From NCBI GenBank assembly GCA_003556985.1, contig PWPZ01000006.1, positions 1-16,420 on the forward strand: a stretch of DNA of 16,420 bases, written 5' to 3'. The position numbers and the translations under genes are program-made. Positions 13,806 to 16,420 of the stretch are shown here, piece by piece. The notes under the pieces were generated by a model. That model was not told where the DNA came from. It worked only from the letters and a program-made list of their open reading frames with translations, and searched no databases. This DNA comes from Bacteroidota bacterium. Lineage in GTDB: Bacteria; Bacteroidota; Bacteroidia; Bacteroidales; PUMT01. The first letter of the stretch is position 1, and the number at the start of each line of letters is the position of its first letter.

Positions 13806-15956
13806 CTATTCGCCGGCATCGAGCAGCACTTTGAGGATCTTAATCGCTGCCGCCGGCACCGGTGTTCCCGGTCCGAATATTGCCATCACTCCGGCTTTAT
13901 AAAGGAAATCATAATCCTGAGCCGGGATAACCCCGCCTGCAACAACCATTATATCTTCCCTTCCCAGCTTTTTCAGCTCGCCGATAACTTTTGGCACGAG
14001 GACTTTGTGTCCGGCTGCCAGGCTGGATACCCCCAGCACATGCACATCGTTCTCTACAGCCTGTTTTGCCGCTTCGGCCGGGGTCTGGAACAGGGGACCG
14101 ATGTCAACGTCAAATCCTATATCGGCATAACCGGATGCCACAACCTTGGCACCCCGGTCATGACCGTCCTGACCCATTTTTGCGACCATAATCCGGGGCT
14201 GGCGGCCTTCCCTGCGGGCGAAATCGTCAACCATACGGCGGGCTTCCTCGAAGTTATCATCACCCCCCGATTCTGAAGAATATACTCCTGAAACTGAACG
14301 TATCACAGCTTTATACCTCCCTGCTATTTTTTCACAGGCATGAGATATCTCTCCCAGGGTGGCTCTTTTCCGGGCGGCTTCAACCGACAGCTCAAGCAGG
14401 TTTCCTTTGCCGCTGCAGCATGCTTCGGTAATGGCGTCAAGTGCCCTGTCGACCTCCTCCTGGTTTCTCTCTGCCTTAAGTTTTTTCAATCTTTTTAACT
14501 GTGCCTCCCGCACAGCGGTATTATCAACATCGAGAATCTCAAGCGGATCCTCTTTATCGAGACGGTACCTGTTAACTCCCACAATTATGTCACGGCCCGA
14601 ATCAATGCGGGCCTGCTTTCTGGCAGAGGCCTCTTCAATACGCATTTTAGGCACCCCCGTTTCAATGGCTTTGGCCATTCCCCCCAGCTCTTCGATTTCT
14701 TCAATATGCTTACGGGCTTTGTTTGCAATCTCATGGGTCAGCTTCTCCAGGTAATAGGAGCCCCCCCATGGATCAACCGAACGGGTAACCAGGGTTTCTT
14801 CCTGAAGGTATATCTGGGTATTGCGCGCAATGCGGGCAGAAAAATCGGTAGGCAGGGCGATGGCCTCATCAAGGGCATTGGTATGAAGTGACTGGGTATG
14901 TCCGAGCACTGCGGCCAGGGCTTCAACACATGTACGTGACACATTGTTGTAAGGATCCTGCTCGGTAAGGCTCCATCCCGATGTTTGCGAATGGGTTCGC
15001 AATGCCAGCGATTTGGGGTTTCGGGGGTTGAATTTCTTTACTATTTCCGCCCAAAGCATCCTTGCCGCCCTGAGTTTGGCAATTTCCATAAAATGGTTCA
15101 TTCCTATGCCCCAGAAAAAAGAAAGGCGGGGAGCAAACGAGTCGATATCCATACCGGCATTCACCCCGGTACGCAGATATTCGAGTCCGTCGGCCAGTGT
15201 ATAGGCCAGCTCCAGGTCGGCCGTGGCACCGGCCTCCTGCATGTGATACCCTGAAATACTTATAGAGTTGAAGGAGGGCATATTTTTGGAAGTATACTCA
15301 AAAATGTCGGCAATGATCCTCATTGAAAACGCGGGGGGATAAATATAGGTGTTCCTGACCATAAACTCCTTGAGTATATCATTTTGTATGGTGCCGGTCA
15401 GCTGGTCCAGCCTGGCCCCCTGTTCGAGTCCGGCAACAATATAAAAGGCCATAACCGGCAGCACGGCACCATTCATGGTCATGGAAACCGACATCTTATC
15501 AAGCGGAATATCATCGAAAAGGATCTTCATATCAAGAATGGAGTCAATAGCCACCCCGGCCTTCCCCACATCACCCTCCACCCTTTCATGGTCAGAGTCA
15601 TAACCCCGGTGGGTAGCAAGATCAAAGGCAATCGACAACCCTTTCTGTCCTGCAGCAAGGTTGCGTTTATAGAAAGCGTTTGACTCCTCAGCGGTTGAAA
15701 AACCGGCATACTGCCTGATGGTCCACGGCCTCATCACATACATTGTGGAATAAGGCCCCCTGAGATAAGGAGGCTTGCCGGCCCCATAGGAAAGATGTTC
15801 GAGCCCTTCCAGATCCTCTTCGGTATAAAAACCTTTTACCGGTATCTGCTCGGTGGTAACCCAATCGCCGGGGACTGACCCGTCCCCGTCAGGTCCGCCG
15901 GAATAGCCGGCTTTCTTATCTACAGAATTTATATTGATCTTTTTATAATCGGGCAT
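13806..15956 (-). CDS. mutB: Methylmalonyl-CoA mutase, large (catalytic) subunit
   Basis: This adenosylcobalamin enzyme interconverts succinyl-CoA and (R)-methylmalonyl-CoA, the central step of propionate formation or use. The 716-residue protein has the N-terminal TIM-barrel domain with [18 protein letters not shown] (76-93, Tyr83), VRNTYIYPP (200-208, Arg201) and [10 protein letters not shown] (235-244, His238). These match the substrate-binding Tyr89, Arg207 and His244 of the Propionibacterium enzyme with a constant offset of six. The C-terminal B12-binding domain carries DGHDRG (597-602), with His599 as lower axial cobalt ligand, and GGVIP (674-678). The protein looks intact. The start lies 11 bases after the mutA stop, as in the typical two-gene operon. 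No epimerase or MeaB-type chaperone gene lies downstream in the window. Confidence 0.97.
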   Translation of the reverse strand: MPDYKKININSVDKKAGYSGGPDGDGSVPGDWVTTEQIPVKGFYTEEDLEGLEHLSYGAGKPPYLRGPYSTMYVMRPWTIRQYAGFSTAEESNAFYKRNLAAGQKGLSIAFDLATHRGYDSDHERVEGDVGKAGVAIDSILDMKILFDDIPLDKMSVSMTMNGAVLPVMAFYIVAGLEQGARLDQLTGTIQNDILKEFMVRNTYIYPPAFSMRIIADIFEYTSKNMPSFNSISISGYHMQEAGATADLELAYTLADGLEYLRTGVNAGMDIDSFAPRLSFFWGIGMNHFMEIAKLRAARMLWAEIVKKFNPRNPKSLALRTHSQTSGWSLTEQDPYNNVSRTCVEALAAVLGHTQSLHTNALDEAIALPTDFSARIARNTQIYLQEETLVTRSVDPWGGSYYLEKLTHEIANKARKHIEEIEELGGMAKAIETGVPKMRIEEASARKQARIDSGRDIIVGVNRYRLDKEDPLEILDVDNTAVREAQLKRLKKLKAERNQEEVDRALDAITEACCSGKGNLLELSVEAARKRATLGEISHACEKIAGRYKAVIRSVSGVYSSESGGDDNFEEARRMVDDFARREGRQPRIMVAKMGQDGHDRGAKVVASGYADIGFDVDIGPLFQTPAEAAKQAVENDVHVLGVSSLAAGHKVLVPKVIGELKKLGREDIMVVAGGVIPAQDYDFLYKAGVMAIFGPGTPVPAAAIKILKVLLDAGE

Positions 15957-15967
15957 TATTCTATAAT

Positions 15968-16420
15968 TTATTGTATTCCAAGTTCTTGCTGGAACTGCTT
16001 TAGAGTTTCAAGCACATTGGATCTGACATGGATAAAATGGTTTACTCCGGCCTCCTTAAGCATCTCAATACTATCTTTGGGATAGCCGGCCACAACGGTA
16101 ATTGCCCTGTTCTTCAGTGCACCGGTTATTGATGGGACTATCTGTGGATATTCCTCGTCAGAGCTGCAAACCACAACAATTGAGGCATTAGCCTCCAGGG
16201 CGGCTTTAACACCTGATTCAGGGTCGCTGAACCCGTTGCTGTCGATTATTTCAAAACCGGCGCATCCGAAAAAGCCCGAGGAAAATCCTGCCCTGGCCTT
16301 TCGCATAACGGGGTTTCCATAGGTAAGAAGGAACACCCTGGGTCTGCCGCCGTCTGCTTTTTCTGTTTTCAGTCTCAGCTCATCAAATTCCATGGCCCCG
16401 CGATAAAGCTTTAGCGGCCT
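15968..16420 (-). CDS. mutA: Methylmalonyl-CoA mutase, small subunit, C-terminal part (cut by window edge)
   Basis: The frame stays open to the right edge: the codons before Met16393 read RPLKLYRGA, continuing into [11 protein letters not shown]. The visible 150 residues are therefore the C-terminus of a longer protein, usually about 600 residues, rather than a small gene. The segment [21 protein letters not shown], then [38 protein letters not shown] and [23 protein letters not shown] form a B12-binding-like fold. It lacks the DxHxxG cobalt-ligand motif, as expected of the non-catalytic small subunit that pairs with MutB. The stop is 11 bases before mutB, so they form one operon whose promoter lies outside the window. 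Confidence 0.92.
   Translation of the reverse strand, partial: RPLKLYRGAMEFDELRLKTEKADGGRPRVFLLTYGNPVMRKARAGFSSGFFGCAGFEIIDSNGFSDPESGVKAALEANASIVVVCSSDEEYPQIVPSITGALKNRAITVVAGYPKDSIEMLKEAGVNHFIHVRSNVLETLKQFQQELGIQ

Noticed and set aside
13746..14276. 176-residue plus-strand frame opposite the 3' end of mutB
   Set aside because: It is antisense to the conserved B12-binding domain, with no recognisable domain.

Overview
The window looks like a core-genome segment of a member of the Bacteroidota, probably a Bacteroidales or Marinilabiliales relative. The evidence is the gene content: lpxK next to sppA and a purine-nucleoside phosphorylase, a Bacteroidota-type uracil phosphoribosyltransferase, a DUF6452/DUF6048 pair, Mpl, LytTR and PnuC proteins, and an adenosylcobalamin-dependent methylmalonyl-CoA mutase. 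Several upstream regions also match the Bacteroidota sigma consensus (TTTG, a spacer of about 18-20 bases, then TAnnTTTG). The lineage is inferred; no rRNA gene is present.

Layout, left to right. Positions 1-3019 (minus) hold the operon sppA - lpxK - purine-nucleoside phosphorylase, the last one cut by the window edge. folK (3264-3902, plus) leaves from a good promoter and converges on upp (4000-4650, minus). radC (minus) follows. Then come a tRNA-Glu(UUC) and rpsT, transcribed together on the minus strand between a strong promoter and a clear intrinsic terminator. An uncharacterised envelope pair lies at 6133-7324: a DUF6452-like lipoprotein and a DUF6048-like, probably beta-barrel, protein. 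pnuC (minus) lies beyond a repeat-rich gap. A LytTR response regulator (8279-9034, plus) is divergent from pnuC.

The stretch 9035-9741 is the least ordinary part. It holds a leader rich in potential hairpins, an 86-residue protein whose C-terminal half resembles a type IX secretion sorting domain but has no cargo domain, and two perfect palindromes. Next are mpl (minus), a gene-free stretch of 432 bases, a metallo-beta-lactamase-fold hydrolase (plus), a repeat-bearing spacer, a DUF2752-like and a DUF4190-like membrane protein (minus), and mutB plus the C-terminal part of mutA (minus, running off the right edge).

Most genes are housekeeping: lipid A (lpxK), envelope proteolysis (sppA), folate (folK), pyrimidine and purine salvage (upp, phosphorylase), murein recycling (mpl), translation (rpsT, tRNA-Glu), and propionate/succinate interconversion (mutAB). 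I found no defence system, CRISPR array, prophage, intact insertion sequence or biosynthetic cluster. The observations most worth a second look are a low-complexity insertion of about 50 residues in the catalytic loop of FolK, the orphan sorting-domain fragment with its structured leader, and a coding-like tandem duplication whose reading frame ends in a GTGA overlap with the DUF6452 gene.
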